In this document: in pieces, positions 36,048 through 48,981 of the stretch
Layout: each line of letters starts with the position of its first letter
Numbering within the stretch: position 1 is the first letter of the stretch
NCBI GenBank assembly: GCA_920105625.2
Contig: OV050032.1
Coordinates: 116,296,542-116,360,541 of the forward strand
Length of the DNA: 64,000 bases
Reading direction: 5' to 3'
From: Clusia tigrina
Taxonomy: Eukaryota > Arthropoda > Insecta > Diptera > Clusiidae
The notes under the pieces: generated by a model
What the model saw: only the letters and a program-made list of their open reading frames with translations
What the model was told of the DNA's origin: nothing
Databases searched by the model: none
Program-made: the position numbers and the translations under genes

Positions 36048-36830
36048 TTCTTTACGGTACGTCCTACACCTATCAAAGTTGGCAACATTCAAATGCTTGT
36101 AACTTTTTACTGGAGCGTCATAAAACCTTGAAATTTTCTAACAATAAAGTACTCGAGCATCTTGTCAATTTAAGCTATCGCTCAAAGCTATGCTACCCTT
36201 GAGTCCCAAATCAAACACTGATAAAACTTCAAACGCCCCTAACTTCTTTACAGTACGTCCTACACCCATCAAAGTTTGCAACATACAAATGCTTGTATCT
36301 TTTTACTGGAGCGTCATAAAACCTTGAAATTTTGTAACAATAAAGTATCCGAGCCTCTTGTCAGTTTAAGCTATCGCTCAAAGCTATGCTACCCTTGAGT
36401 CCAAATTAAACACTGATAAAACTTCAAATGGCCCTAATTTCTGTACGGTACGTCCTACACCTATCAAAGTTTGCAACATACAAATGCTTGTAACTTTTTA
36501 CTGGAGCGTCATAAAACCTTGAAATTTTGTAACAATAAAGTACTCGAGCCTCTTGTCAATTTATGCCATCGCTCAAAGCTATGCTACCCTTGAGTCCCAA
36601 ATCAAACACTGATAAAACTTCAAATGGCCCTAACTTCTATACGGTACGTCCTACACCTATCAAAGTTTGCAACATACAAATGCTTGTAACTTTTTACTGG
36701 AGCGTCATAAAACACTGAAATTTTGTAACAATAAAATACTCGAGCCTCTTGTCAATTTAGGCCATCGCTCAAAGCTATATTACCCTTGAGTCCCAAATCA
36801 AACATTGATAAAACTTCAAACGCCCCTAAC
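36048..36830 (+). repeat. Five-monomer block 'B', copy 6 (first monomer fused)
   Basis: The four right-hand monomers of block B, in the same order as elsewhere, with CTTGTCAGTTT as a private change near 36358. The opening GTCCAAAATC monomer is the hybrid at 35852-36047. Confidence 0.85.
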
Positions 36831-39800
36831 TTCTTTACGGTACGTCCTACACCTATCAAAGTTTGCAACATACAAATGCTTGTAACTTTTTACTGGAGCG
36901 TCATAAAACCTTGAAATTTTGTAACAATAAAGTACCCGAGCCTCTTGTCAATTTAAGCTATCGCTCAAAGCTATGCTACCCTTGAGTCCCAAATCAAACA
37001 CTGATAAAACTTCAAATGGCCCTAACTTCTATACGGTACGTCCTACACCTATCAAAGTTTGCAACATACAAATGCTTGTAACTTTTTACTGGAGCATCAT
37101 AAAACTTTGAAATTTTGCAACAATAAAGTACTCGAGCCTCTTGTCAATTTAAGCCATCGCTCAAAGCTATGCTACCCTAGAGTCCCAAATCAAACACTGA
37201 TAAAACTTCAAACGCCCCTAACTTCTTTACGGTACGTCCTACACCTATCAAAGTTGGCAACATACAAATGCTTGTAACTTTTTACTGGAGCGTCATAAAA
37301 CTTTGAAATTTTGTAACAATAAAGAACCCGAGCCTCTTGTCAATTTAAGCTATCGCTCAAAGCTATGCTACCCTAGAGTCCCAAATCAAACACTGATAAA
37401 ACTTCAAATGGACCCAACTTCTATACGGTACGTCCTACACCCATCAAAGTTTGCAACATACAAATGCTTGTAACTTTTTACTGGAGCGTCATAAAACCTT
37501 GACATTTTTTAATAATAAAGTACTCGAGCCTCTTGTCAATTTTGGCCATGGCTCAAAGCTATGCTACCCTAGAGTCCCAAATCAAACACTGATAAAACTT
37601 CAAACGCCCCTAACTTCTAAACGGTGGTGTCCTACACCTATCAAAGTTTGCAACATACAAATGCTTGTAACTTTTTACTGGAGCGTCATAAAAAATTGAA
37701 ATTTTGTAACAATAAAGTACTCGAGCCTCTTGTCAATTTAAGCTATCGCTCAAAGCTATGCTACCCCAGAGTCCCAAATCAAACACTGATAAAACTTTAA
37801 ATGGCTCTAACTTCTATACGGTACGTCCTACACCTATCAAAGTTTGCAACTTACAAATGCTTGTAACTTTTTACTGGAGCGTCATAAAACATTGAAACTT
37901 TGTAACAATAAAGTACTCGAGCCTCTTGTCAATTTAAGTTATCGGTCAAAGCTATGCTACCCTTGAGTCCCAAATCAAACACTGATAAAACATCAAATGG
38001 CCCTAACTTCTATACGGTACGTCCTACACCTATCAAAGTTTGCAACATACAAATGCTTGTAACTTTTTACTGGAGCGCCAAAAAACCTTGAAATTTTGTA
38101 ACAATGAAGTACCCGAGCCTCTTGTCAATTTAAGCTATCGGTCAAAGCTATGCTACGCTTGAGTCCCAAATCAAACACTGATAAAACTTCAAACGCCCCT
38201 AACTTATTTACGGTACGTCCTACACTTATCAAAGTTTGCAACATACAAATGCTTGTAACTTTTTACTGGAGCGTCATAAAACCTTGAAATTTTGTAACAA
38301 TGAAGTACCCGAGCCTCTTGTCAATTTAAGCTATCGCTCAAAGCTATGCTACCCTAGAGTCCCAAATCAAACACTGATAAAACTTCAATTGGCCCTAACT
38401 TCTTTACGGTACGTCCTACACCTATCAAAGTTTCCAACATACAAATGCTTGTAACTTTTTATTGGAGCGTCATAAAACCTTGAAATTTTGTAACAATAAA
38501 GTACTCGAGCATCTTGTCAATTTAAGTTATCGCTCAAAGCTATGCTACCCTAGAGTCCCAAATCAAACACTGGTAAAACTTCAAACGCCCCTAACTTCTT
38601 TACTGTACGTCCTACACCTATCAAAGTTGGCAACATACAAATGCTTGTAACTTTTTACTGGAGCGTCATAAAACCTTGAAATTTTGTAACAATGATGTAC
38701 CCGAGCCTCTTATCAATTTAAGCTATCGCTCAAAGCTATGCTACCCTAGAGTCCCAAATCAATCACTGATAAAACTTCAAAAGCCCCTAACTTCTTTACG
38801 GTACGTCCTACACATATCAAAGTTTGCAACATACAAATGCTTGTAACTTTTTACTGGAGCGTCATAAAACATTGAAATTTTGTAACAATAAAGTACTCGA
38901 GCATCTTGTCAATTTAAGCTATCGCTCAAAGCTATGCTACCCTTGAGTCCCAAATCAAACACTGATAAAACTTCAAATGGCCCTAACTTCTATACGGTAC
39001 GTCCTACACCTATCAAAGTTTGCAACATACAAATGCTTGTAACTTTTTACTGGAGCGTCATAAAACCTTTAAATTTTGTAACAATAAAGTACTCGAGCAT
39101 CTTGTCAATTTAAGTTATCGCTCAAAGCTATGCTACCCTTGAGTCCCAAATCAAACACTGATAAAACTTCAAATGGCCCTAACTTCTATACGGTACGTCC
39201 TACACATATCAAATTTGCAACATACAAATGCTTGTTACTTTTTACTGGAGCGTCATAAAACATTGAAATTTTGTAACAATAAAGTACTCGAGCATCTTGT
39301 CAATTTAAGTTATCGCTCAACGCTATGCTACCCTTGAGTCCCAAAACAAATACTGATAAAACTTCAAATGGCCCTAACTTCTATACGGTACGTCCTACAC
39401 CTATCAAAGTTTGCAACATACAAATGCTTGTAACTTTTTACTGGAGCGTCATAAAACCTTGAAATTTTGTAACAATAAAGTACTCGAGCATCTTGTCAAT
39501 TTAAGTTATCGCTCAAAGCTATGCTACCCTAGAGTACCAAATCAAACACTGATAAAACTTCGAATGGCTCTAACTTCTTTACGGTACGTCCTACACATAT
39601 CAAAGTTTGCAACATACAAATGCTTGTAACTTTTTACTGGAGCGTCATAAAACCTTGAAATTTTGTAAAAATGAAGTACTCGAGCCTCTTGTCAATTTAA
39701 GCCATCGCTCAAAGCTATGCTACCCTAGAGTCCCAAATCAAACACTGATAAAACTTCAAACGCCCCTAACTTCTTTACGGTACGTCCTACACCTATCAAA

Positions 39801-40750
39801 GTTTGCAACATACAAATGCTTGTAACTTTTTTCTGGAGCGTCATAAAACCATGAAATTTTGTAACGATAAAGTACCCGAGCCTCTTGTCAATTTAAGCCA
39901 TCGCTCAAAGCTATGCTACCCTTGAGACCCAAATCAAACACTGATAAAACTTCAAATGGCCCTAACTTCTATACGGTACGTCCTACACCTATCAAAGTTT
40001 GCAACATACAAATGCTTGTAACTTTTTACTGGAGCGTCATAAAACCTTGAAATTTTGTAACAATAAAGTACTCGAGCATCTTGTCAATTTAAGTTATCGC
40101 TCAAAGCTATGCTACCCTAGAGTCCCAAATCAAACACTGATAAAACTTCAAACGCCCCTAACTTCTTTACGGTACGTCCTACACCTATCAAAGTTGGCAA
40201 CATACAAATGCTTGTAACTTTTTACTGGAGCGTCATAAAACCTTGAAATTTTGTAACAATGATGTACCCGAGCCTCTTGTCAATTTAAGCTATCGCTCAA
40301 AGCTATGCTACCCTAGAGTCCCAAATCAAACATGGATAAAACTTCAAACGCCCCTAACTTCTTTACGGTACGTCCTACACATATCAAAGTTTGCAACATA
40401 CAAATGCTTGTAACTTTTTACTGGAGCGTCATAAAACATTGAAATTTTGTAACAATAAAGTACTCGAGCATCTTGTCAATTTAAGCTATCGCTCAAAGCT
40501 ATGCTACCCTTGAGTCCCAAATCAAACACTGATAAAACTTCAAATGGCCCTAACTTCTATACGGTACGTCCTACACCTATCAAAGTTTGCAACATACAAA
40601 TGCTTGTAACTTTTTACTGGAGCGTCATAAAACCTTGAAATTTTGTAACAATAAAGTACTCGAGCATCTTGTCAATTTAAGTTATCGCTCAAAGCTATGC
40701 TACCCTAGAGTCCCAAATCAAACACTGATAAAACTTCAAACGCCCCTAAC
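36048..40750 (+). repeat. Long irregular block A, copy 2 (A2)
   Basis: Recurrence of A1 at +16054 (left of the 17-bp deletion) and +16071 (right of it). Shared markers include the lost base in GTCCAAATTAAAC (36400), GAGCATCATAAAA (37095), AAACGGTGGTGTCC (37618), TTTCCAACATAC (38431), CAAATCAATCACTG (38755) and CAAATTTGCAAC (39209). Private changes include GAGCGCCAAAAAACC (38073) and CTTATCAATTT (38707). The N-R-C-G flank found left of A1 and A3 is absent here. Confidence 0.9.
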
Positions 40751-42122
40751 TTCTTTACGGTACGTCCTACACCTATCAAAGTTTGCAACATACAAATGCT
40801 TGTAATTTTTTACTGGAGCGTCATAAAACCTTGAACTTTTGTAACAATGAAGTATCCGAGCCTCTTGTCAATTTAAGCTATCGCTCAAAGCTAAACTACC
40901 CTAGAGTCCCAAATCAAACACTGATAAAACTTCAAACGCCCCTAACTTCTTTACATTACGTCCTACACCTATCAAAGTTTGCAACGTACAAATGCTTGTA
41001 AATTTTTACTGGAGCGTCATAAAACCTTGAAATTTTGAAACAATGAAGTACCCGAGCCTCTTGTCAATTTAAGCCATCGCTCAAAGCTATGCTACCCTAG
41101 AGTCCCAAATCAAACACGGATAAAACTTCAAACGCCCCTAACTTCTATACGGTACGTCCTACACCTATCAAAGTTTGCAACATACAAATGCTTGTAACTT
41201 TTTACTGGAGCGTCATAAAACCTTGAAATTTTGTAACAATAAAGTACTCGAGCCTCTTGTCAATTTAAGCTATCGCTCAAAACTATGCTACCCTAGAGTC
41301 CCAAATCAAACACTGATAAAACTTCAAACGCCCCTAACTTCTTTACGGTACGTCCTACACCTATCAAAGTTTGCAACATACAAATGCTTGTAACTTTTTT
41401 CTGGAGCGTCATAAAACCATGAAATTTTGTAACGATAAAGTACCCGAGCCTCTTGTCAATTTAAGCCATCGCTCAAAGCTATGCTACCCTTGAGACCCAA
41501 ATCAAACACTGATAAAACTTCAAATGGCCCTAACTTCTATACGCTACGTCCTACACCTATCAAAGTTTGCAACATACAAATGCTTGTAACTTTTTACTGG
41601 AGCGTCATAAAACCTTGAAATTTTGTAACAATGTAGTACCCGAGCCTCTTGTCAATTTAAGCTATCGCTCAAAGCTATGCTACCCTAGAGTCCCAAATCA
41701 AACATGGATAAAACTTCAAACGCCCCTAACTTCTTTACGGTACGTCCTACACATATCAAAGTTTGCAACATACAAATGCTTGTAACTTTTTACTGGAGCG
41801 TCATAAAACATTGAAATTTTGTAACAATAAAGTACTCGAGCATCTTGTCAATTTAAGCTATCGCTCAAAGCTATGCTACCCTTGAGTCCCAAATCAAACA
41901 CTGATAAAACTTCAAATGGCCCTAACTTCTATACGGTACGTCCTACACCTATCAAAGTTTGCAACATACAAATGCTTGTAACTTTTTACTGGAGCGTCAT
42001 AAAACCTTGAAATTTTGTAACAATAAAGTACTCGAGCATCTTGTCAATTTAAGTTATCGCTCAAAGCTATGCTACCCTAGAGTCCCAAATCAAACACTGA
42101 TAAAACTTCAAACGCCCCTAAC
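40751..42122 (+). repeat. 7-monomer HOR variant, copy II-1
   Basis: 1372 bp: N, R, C/H hybrid (41143), F, D, S', H'. The G, S and H monomers are missing. R carries TTTTGAAACAATG (41034), unique in the window. D has AACAATGTAGTACCC (41630), also unique. Confidence 0.9.
41143..41338 (+). repeat. C/H junction monomer (three-monomer deletion)
   Basis: The monomer is type C up to CTCAAAACTATGC (41275), but the next monomer begins TTTACGG with TTTGCAAC and is type F, as normally follows H. In intact copies C is followed by TTTGCGG and GTTGGCAAC (type G). The junction lies between about 41290 and 41345 and removes exactly G, S and H (588 bp). Confidence 0.85.
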
Positions 42123-42318
42123 TTCTTTACGGTACGTCCTACACCTATCAAAGTTTGCAACATACAAATGCTTGTAACTTTTTACTGGAGCGTCATAAAA
42201 CCTTGAACTTTTGTAACAATGAAGTACCCGAGCCTCTTGTCAATTTAAGCCATCGCTCAAAGCTATGCTACCCTAGAGTCCCAAATCAAACACGGATAAA
42301 ACTTCAAACGCCCCTAAC
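42123..42318 (+). repeat. N/R hybrid monomer
   Basis: TTGAACTTTTG (42204) is the N marker. GCCATCGC (42249) and ACACGGATAAAAC (42291) are R markers, and the N word AAGCTAAACTACC is absent. The switch lies between monomer positions about 86 and 126. The HOR copy is exactly one monomer short, as a crossover between neighbouring N and R would leave it. Confidence 0.92.
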
Positions 42319-43886
42319 TTCTATACGGTACGTCCTACACCTATCAAAGTTTGCAACATACAAATGCTTGTAACTTTTTACTGGAGCGTCATAAAACCTT
42401 GAAATTTTGTAACAATAAAGTACTCGAGCCTCTTGTCAATTTAAGCTATCGCTCAAAACTATGCTACCCTAGAGTCCCAAATCAAACACTGATAAAACTT
42501 CAAACGCCCCTAACTTATTTGCGGTACGTCCTACACCTATCAAAGTTGGCAACATACAAATGCTTGTAACTTTTTACTGGAGCGTCATAAAACCTTGAAA
42601 TTTTGTAACAATGAAGTACCCGAGCCTCTTGTCAATTTAAGCTATCGGTCAAAGCTATGCTACGCTTGAGTCCCAAATCAAACACTGATAAAACTTCAAA
42701 CGCCCCTAACTTCTATACGGTACGTCCTACACATATCAAAGTTTGCAACATACAAATGCTTGTAACTTTTTACTGGAGCGTCATAAAACATTGAAATTTT
42801 GTAACAATAAAGTACTCGAGCATCTTGTCAATTTAAGCTATCGCTCAAAGCTATGCTACCCTTGAGTCCCAAATCAAACACTGATAAAACTTCAAATGGC
42901 CCTAACTTCTATACGGTACGTCCTACACCTATCAAAGTTTGCAACATACAAATGCTTGTAACTTTTTACTGGAGCGTCATAAAACCTTGAAATTTTGTAA
43001 CAATAAAGTACTCGAGCATCTTGTCAATTTAAGTTATCGCTCAAAGCTATGCTACCCTAGAGTCCCAAATCAAACACTGATAAAACTTCAAACGCCCCTA
43101 ACTTCTTTACGGTACGTCCTACACCTATCAAAGTTTGCAACATACAAATGCTTGTAACTTTTTTCTGGAGCGTCATAAAACCATGAAATTTTGTAACGAT
43201 AAAGTACCCGAGCCTCTTGTCAATTTAAGCCATCGCTCAAAGCTATGCTACCCTTGAGACCCAAATCAAACACTGATAAAACTTCAAATGGCCCTAACTT
43301 CTATACGCTACGTCCTACACCTATCAAAGTTTGCAACATACAAATGCTTGTAACTTTTTACTGGAGCGTCATAAAACCTTGAAATTTTGTAACAATGATG
43401 TACCCGAGCCTCTTGTCAATTTAAGCTATCGCTCAAAGCTATGCTACCCTAGAGTCCCAAATCAAACATGGATAAAACTTCAAACGCCCCTAACTTCTTT
43501 ACGGTACGTCCTACACATATCAAAGTTTGCAACATACAAATGCTTGTAACTTTTTACTGGAGCGTCATAAAACATTGAAATTTTGTAACAATAAAGTACT
43601 CGAGCATCTTGTCAATTTAAGCTATCGCTCAAAGCTATGCTACCCTTGAGTCCCAAATCAAACACTGATAAAACTTCAAATGGCCCTAACTTCTATACGG
43701 TACGTCCTACACCTATCAAAGTTTGCAACATACAAATGCTTGTAACTTTTTACTGGAGCGTCATAAAACCTTGAAATTTTGTAACAATAAAGTACTCGAG
43801 CATCTTGTCAATTTAAGTTATCGCTCAAAGCTATGCTACCCTAGAGTCCCAAATCAAACACTGATAAAACTTCAAACGCCCCTAAC
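42123..43886 (+). repeat. 9-monomer HOR variant, copy II-2
   Basis: 1764 bp: N/R hybrid (42123), C, G, S, H, F, D, S', H'. One monomer is missing compared with the 10-mer. It carries the haplotype TTATTTGCGG (G, 42515) plus TATACGCTACG (D, 43299). Confidence 0.92.
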
Positions 43887-45846
43887 TTCTTTACGGTACG
43901 TCCTACACCTATCAAAGTTTGCAACATACAAATGTTTGTAACTTTTTACTGGAGCGTCATAAAACCTTGAACTTTTGTAACAATGAAGTATCCGAGCCTC
44001 TTGTCAATTTAAGCTATCGCTCAAAGCTAAACTACCCTAGAGTCCCAAATCAAACACTGATAAAACTTCAAACGCCCCTAACTTCTTTACATTACGTAAT
44101 ACACCTATCAAAGTTTGCAACGTACAAATGCTTGTAAATTTTTACTGGAGCGTCATAAAACCTTGAAATTTTGTAACAATGAAGTACCCGAGCCTCTTGT
44201 CAATTTAAGCCATCGCTCAAAGCTATGCTACCCTAGAGTCCCAAATCAAACACGGATAAAACTTCAAACGCCCCTAACTTCTATACGGTACGTCCTACAC
44301 CTATCAAAGTTTGCAACATACAAATGCTTGTAACTTTTTACTGGAGCGTCATAAAACCTTGAAATTTTGTAACTATAAAGTACTCGAGCCTCTTGTCAAT
44401 TCAAGCTATCGCTCAAAACTATGCTACCCTAGAGTCCCAAATCAAACACTGATAAAACTTCAAACGCCCCTAACTTCTTTGCGGTACGTCCTACACCTAT
44501 CAAAGTTGGCAACATACAAATGCTTGTAACTTTTTACTGGAGCGTCATAAAACCTTGAAATTTTGTAACAATGAAGTACCCGAGCCTCTTGTCAATTTAA
44601 GCTATCGGTCAAAGCTATGCTACGCTTGAGTCCCAAATCAAACACTGATAAAACTTCAAACGCCCCTAACTTCTATACGGTACGTCCTACACATATCAAA
44701 GTTTGCAACATACAAATGCTTGTAACTTTTTACTGGAGCGTCATAAAACATTGAAATTTTGTAACAATAAAGTACTCGAGCATCTTGTCAATTTAAGCTA
44801 TCGCTCAAAGCTATGCTACCCTTGAGTCCCAAATCAAACACTGATAAAACTTCAAATGGCCCTAACTTCTATACGGTACGTCCTACACCTATCAAAGTTT
44901 GCAACATACAAATGCTTGTAACTTTTTACTGGAGCGTCATAAAACCTTGAAATTTTGTAACAATAAAGTACTCGAGCATCTTGTCAATTTAAGTTATCGC
45001 TCAAAGCTATGCTACCCTAGAGTCCCAAATCAAACACTGATAAAACTTCAAACGCCCCTAACTTCTTTACGGTACGTCCTACACCTATCAAAGTTTGCAA
45101 CATACAAATGCTTGTAACTTTTTTCTGGAGCGTCATAAAACCATGAAATTTTGTAACGATAAAGTACCCGAGCCTCTTGTCAATTTAAGCCATCGCTCAA
45201 AGCTATGCTACCCTTGAGACCCAAATCAAACACTGATAAAACTTCAAATGGCCCTAACTTCTATACGGTACGTCCTACACCTATCAAAGTTTGCAACATA
45301 CAAATGCTTGTAACTTTTTACTGGAGCGTCATAAAACCTTGAAATTTTGTAACAATGATGTACCCGAGCCTCTTGTCAATTTAAGCTATCGCTCAAAGCT
45401 ATGCTACCCTAGAGTCCCAAATCAAACATGGATAAAACTTCAAACGCCCCTAACTTCTTTACGGTCCGTCCTACGCATATCAAAGTTTGCAACATACAAA
45501 TGCTAGTAACTTTTTACTGGAGCGTCATAAAACATTGAAATTTTGTAACAATAAAGTACTCGAGCATCTTGTCAATTTAAGCTATCGCTCAAAGCTATGC
45601 TACCCTTGAGTCCCAAATCAAACACTGATAAAACTTCAAATGGCCCTAACTTCTATACGGTACGTCCTACACCTATCAAAGTTTGCAACATACAAATGCT
45701 TGTAACTTTTTACTGGAGCGTCATAAAACCTTGAAATTTTGTAACAATAAAGTACTCGAGCATCTTGTCAATTTAAGTTATCGCTCAAAGCTATGCTACC
45801 CTAGAGTCCCAAATCAAACACTGATAAAACTTCAAACGCCCCTAAC
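43887..45846 (+). repeat. 10-monomer HOR copy II-3
   Basis: Complete 1960-bp copy. Private markers shared only with 54470-56429 are ATTACGTAATACACC at the start of R (44091), TAACTATAAAG in C (44371) and CGGTCCGTCCTACGCA in S' (45463). It also has AAATGTTTG (43931) in N and CAATTCAAGC (44397) in C, not seen in the partner copy. Confidence 0.93.
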
Positions 45847-48001
45847 TTCTTTACGGTACGTCCTACACCTATCAAAGTTTGCAACATACAAATGCTTGTA
45901 ACTTTTTACTGGAGCGTCATAAAACCTTGAACTTTTGTAACAATGAAGTATCCGAGCCTCTTGTCAATTTAAGCTATCGCTCAAAGCTAAACTACCCTAG
46001 AGTCCCAAATCAAACACTGATAAAACTTCAAACGCCCCTAACTTCTTTACATTACGTCCTACACCTATCAAAGTTTGCAACGTACAAATGCTTGTAAATT
46101 TTTACTGGAGCGTCATAAAACCTTGAAATTTTGTAACAATGAAGTACCCGAGCCTCTTGTCAATTTAAGCCATCGCTCAAAGCTATTCTACCCTAGAGTC
46201 CCAAATCAAACACGGATAAAACTTCAAACGCCCCTAACTTCTATACGGTACGTCCTACACCTATCAAAGTTCGCAACATTCAAATGCTTGTAACTTTTTA
46301 CTGGAGCGTCATAAAACCTTTAAATTTTGTAACAATAAAGTACTCGAGCATCTTGTCAATTTAAGTTATCGCTCAAAGCTATGCTACCCTTGAGTCCCAA
46401 ATCAAACACTGATAAAACTTCAAATGGCCCTAACTTCTATACGGTACGTCCTACACATATCAAATTTGCAACATACAAATGCTTGTTACTTTTTACTGGA
46501 GCGTCATAAAACATTGAAATTTTGTAACAATAAAGTACTCGAGCATCTTGTCAATTTAAGTTATCGCTCAACGCTATGCTACCCTTGAGTCCCAAAACAA
46601 ATACTGATAAAACTTCAAATGGCCCTAACTTCTATACGGTACGTCCTACACCTATCAAAGTTTGCAACATACAAATGCTTGTAACTTTTTACTGGAGCGT
46701 CATAAAACCTTGAAATTTTGTAACAATAAAGTACTCGAGCATCTTGTCAATTTAAGTTATCGCTCAAAGCTATGCTACCCTAGAGTACCAAATCAAGCAC
46801 GGATAAAACTTCGAATGGCTCTAACTTCTTTACGGTACGTCCTACACATATCAAAGTTTGCAACATACAAATGCTTGTAACTTTTTACTGGAGCGTCATA
46901 AAACCTTGAAATTTTGTAAAAATGAAGTACTCGAGCCTCTTGTCAATTTAAGCCATCGCTCAAAGCTATGCTACCCTAGAGTCCCAAATCAAACACTGAT
47001 AAAACTTCAAACGCCCCTAACTTCTTTACGGTACGTCCTACACCTATCAAAGTTTGCAACATACAAATGCTTGTAACTTTTTTCTGGAGCGTCATAAAAC
47101 CATGAAATTTTGTAACGATAAAGTACCCGAGCCTCTTGTCAATTTAAGCCATCGCTCAAAGCTATGCTACCCTTGAGACCCAAATCAAACACTGATAAAA
47201 CTTCAAATGGCCCTAACTTCTATACGGTACGTCCTACACCTATCAAAGTTTGCAACATACAAATGCTTGTAACTTTTTACTGGAGCGTCATAAAACCTTG
47301 AAATTTTGTAACAATAAAGTACTCGAGCATCTTGTCAATTTAAGTTATCGCTCAAAGCTATGCTACCCTAGAGTCCCAAATCAAACACTGATAAAACTTC
47401 AAACGCCCCTAACTTCTTTACGGTACGTCCTACACCTATCAAAGTTGGCAACATACAAATGCTTGTAACTTTTTACTGGAGCGTCATAAAACCTTGAAAT
47501 TTTGTAACAATGATGTACCCGAGCCTCTTGTCAATTTAAGCTATCGCTCAAAGCTATGCTACCCTAGAGTCCCAAATCAAACATGGATAAAACTTCAAAC
47601 GCCCCTAACTTCTTTACGGTACGTCCTACACATATCAAAGTTTGCAACATACAAATGCTTGTAACTTTTTACTGGAGCGTCATAAAACATTGAAATTTTG
47701 TAACAATAAAGTACTCGAGCATCTTGTCAATTTAAGCTATCGCTCAAAGCTATGCTACCCTTGAGTCCCAAATCAAACACTGATAAAACTTCAAATGGCC
47801 CTAACTTCTATACGGTACGTCCTACACCTATCAAAGTTTGCAACATACAAATGCTTGTAACTTTTTACTGGAGCGTCATAAAACCTTGAAATTTTGTAAC
47901 AATAAAGTACTCGAGCATCTTGTCAATTTAAGTTATCGCTCAAAGCTATGCTACCCTAGAGTCCCAAATCAAACACTGATAAAACTTCAAACGCCCCTAA
48001 C
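45847..48001 (+). repeat. 11-monomer HOR variant, copy II-4
   Basis: 2155 bp from N to the next N. After N and R (45847, 46043) the array jumps at about 46239-46310 into monomers of block A (CCTTTAAATTTTG at 46317, CAAATTTGCAAC at 46458) and follows them back to H' before the next N. The block-A part matches 39.06-40.75 kb at a spacing of 7251 bp. Confidence 0.88.
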
Positions 48002-48981
48002 TTCTTTACGGTACGTCCTACACCTATCAAAGTTTGCAACATACAAATGCTTGTAACTTTTTACTGGAGCGTCATAAAATCTTGAACTTTTGTAACAATG
48101 AAGTATCCGAGCCTCTTGTCAATTTAAGCTATCGCTCAAAGCTAAACTACCCTAGAGTCCCAAATCAAACACTGATAAAACTTCAAACGCCCCTAACTTC
48201 TTTACATTACGTCCTACACCTATCAAAGTTTGCAACGTACAAATGCTTGTAAATTTTTACTGGAGCGTCATAAAACCTTGAAATTTTGTAACAATGAAGT
48301 ACCCGAGCCTCTTGTCAATTTAAGCCATCGCTCAAAGCTATGCTACCCTAGAGTCCCAAATCAAACACGGATAAAACTTCAAACGCCCCTAACTTCTATA
48401 CGGTACGTCCTACACCTATCAAAGTTTGCAACATACAAATGCTTGTAACTTTTTACTGGAGCGTCATAAAACCTTGAAATTTTGTAACAATAAAGTACTC
48501 GAGCCTCTTGTCAATTTAAGCTATCGCTCAAAACTATGCTACCCTAGAGTCCCAAATCAAACACTGATAAAACTTCAAACGCCCCTAACTTATTTGCGGT
48601 ACGTCCTACACCTATCAAAGTTGGCAACATACAAATGCTTGTAACTTTTTACTGGAGCGTCATAAAACCTTGAAATTTTGTAACAATGAAGTACCCGAGC
48701 CTCTTGTCAATTTAAGCTATCGGTCAAAGCTATGCTACGCTTGAGTCCCAAATCAAACACTGATAAAACTTCAAACGCCCCTAACTTCTATACGGTACGT
48801 CCTACACATATCAAAGTTTGCAACATACAAATGCTTGTAACTTTTTACTGGAGCGTCATAAAACATTGAAATTTTGTAACAATAAAGTACTCGAGCATCT
48901 TGTCAATTTAAGTTATCGCTCAAAGCTATGCTACCCTTGAGTCCCAAATCAAACACTGATAAAACTTCAAATGGCCCTAAC
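46435..48981 (+). repeat. 13-monomer tandem duplication, copy 1 (2547 bp)
   Basis: This unit starts at the CAAATTTGCAAC monomer and runs through block-A monomers, H', N, R, C, G and S. It recurs immediately downstream at +2547. Shared markers include AAAATCTTGAACTTTTG in the N monomers (48076, also 50623) and TTATTTGCGG in the G monomers. The 1-bp deletion in CAAATTTGCAAC accounts for 2547 rather than 2548 bp. AATCAAGCACGG (46791) is private to copy 1. Confidence 0.92.
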
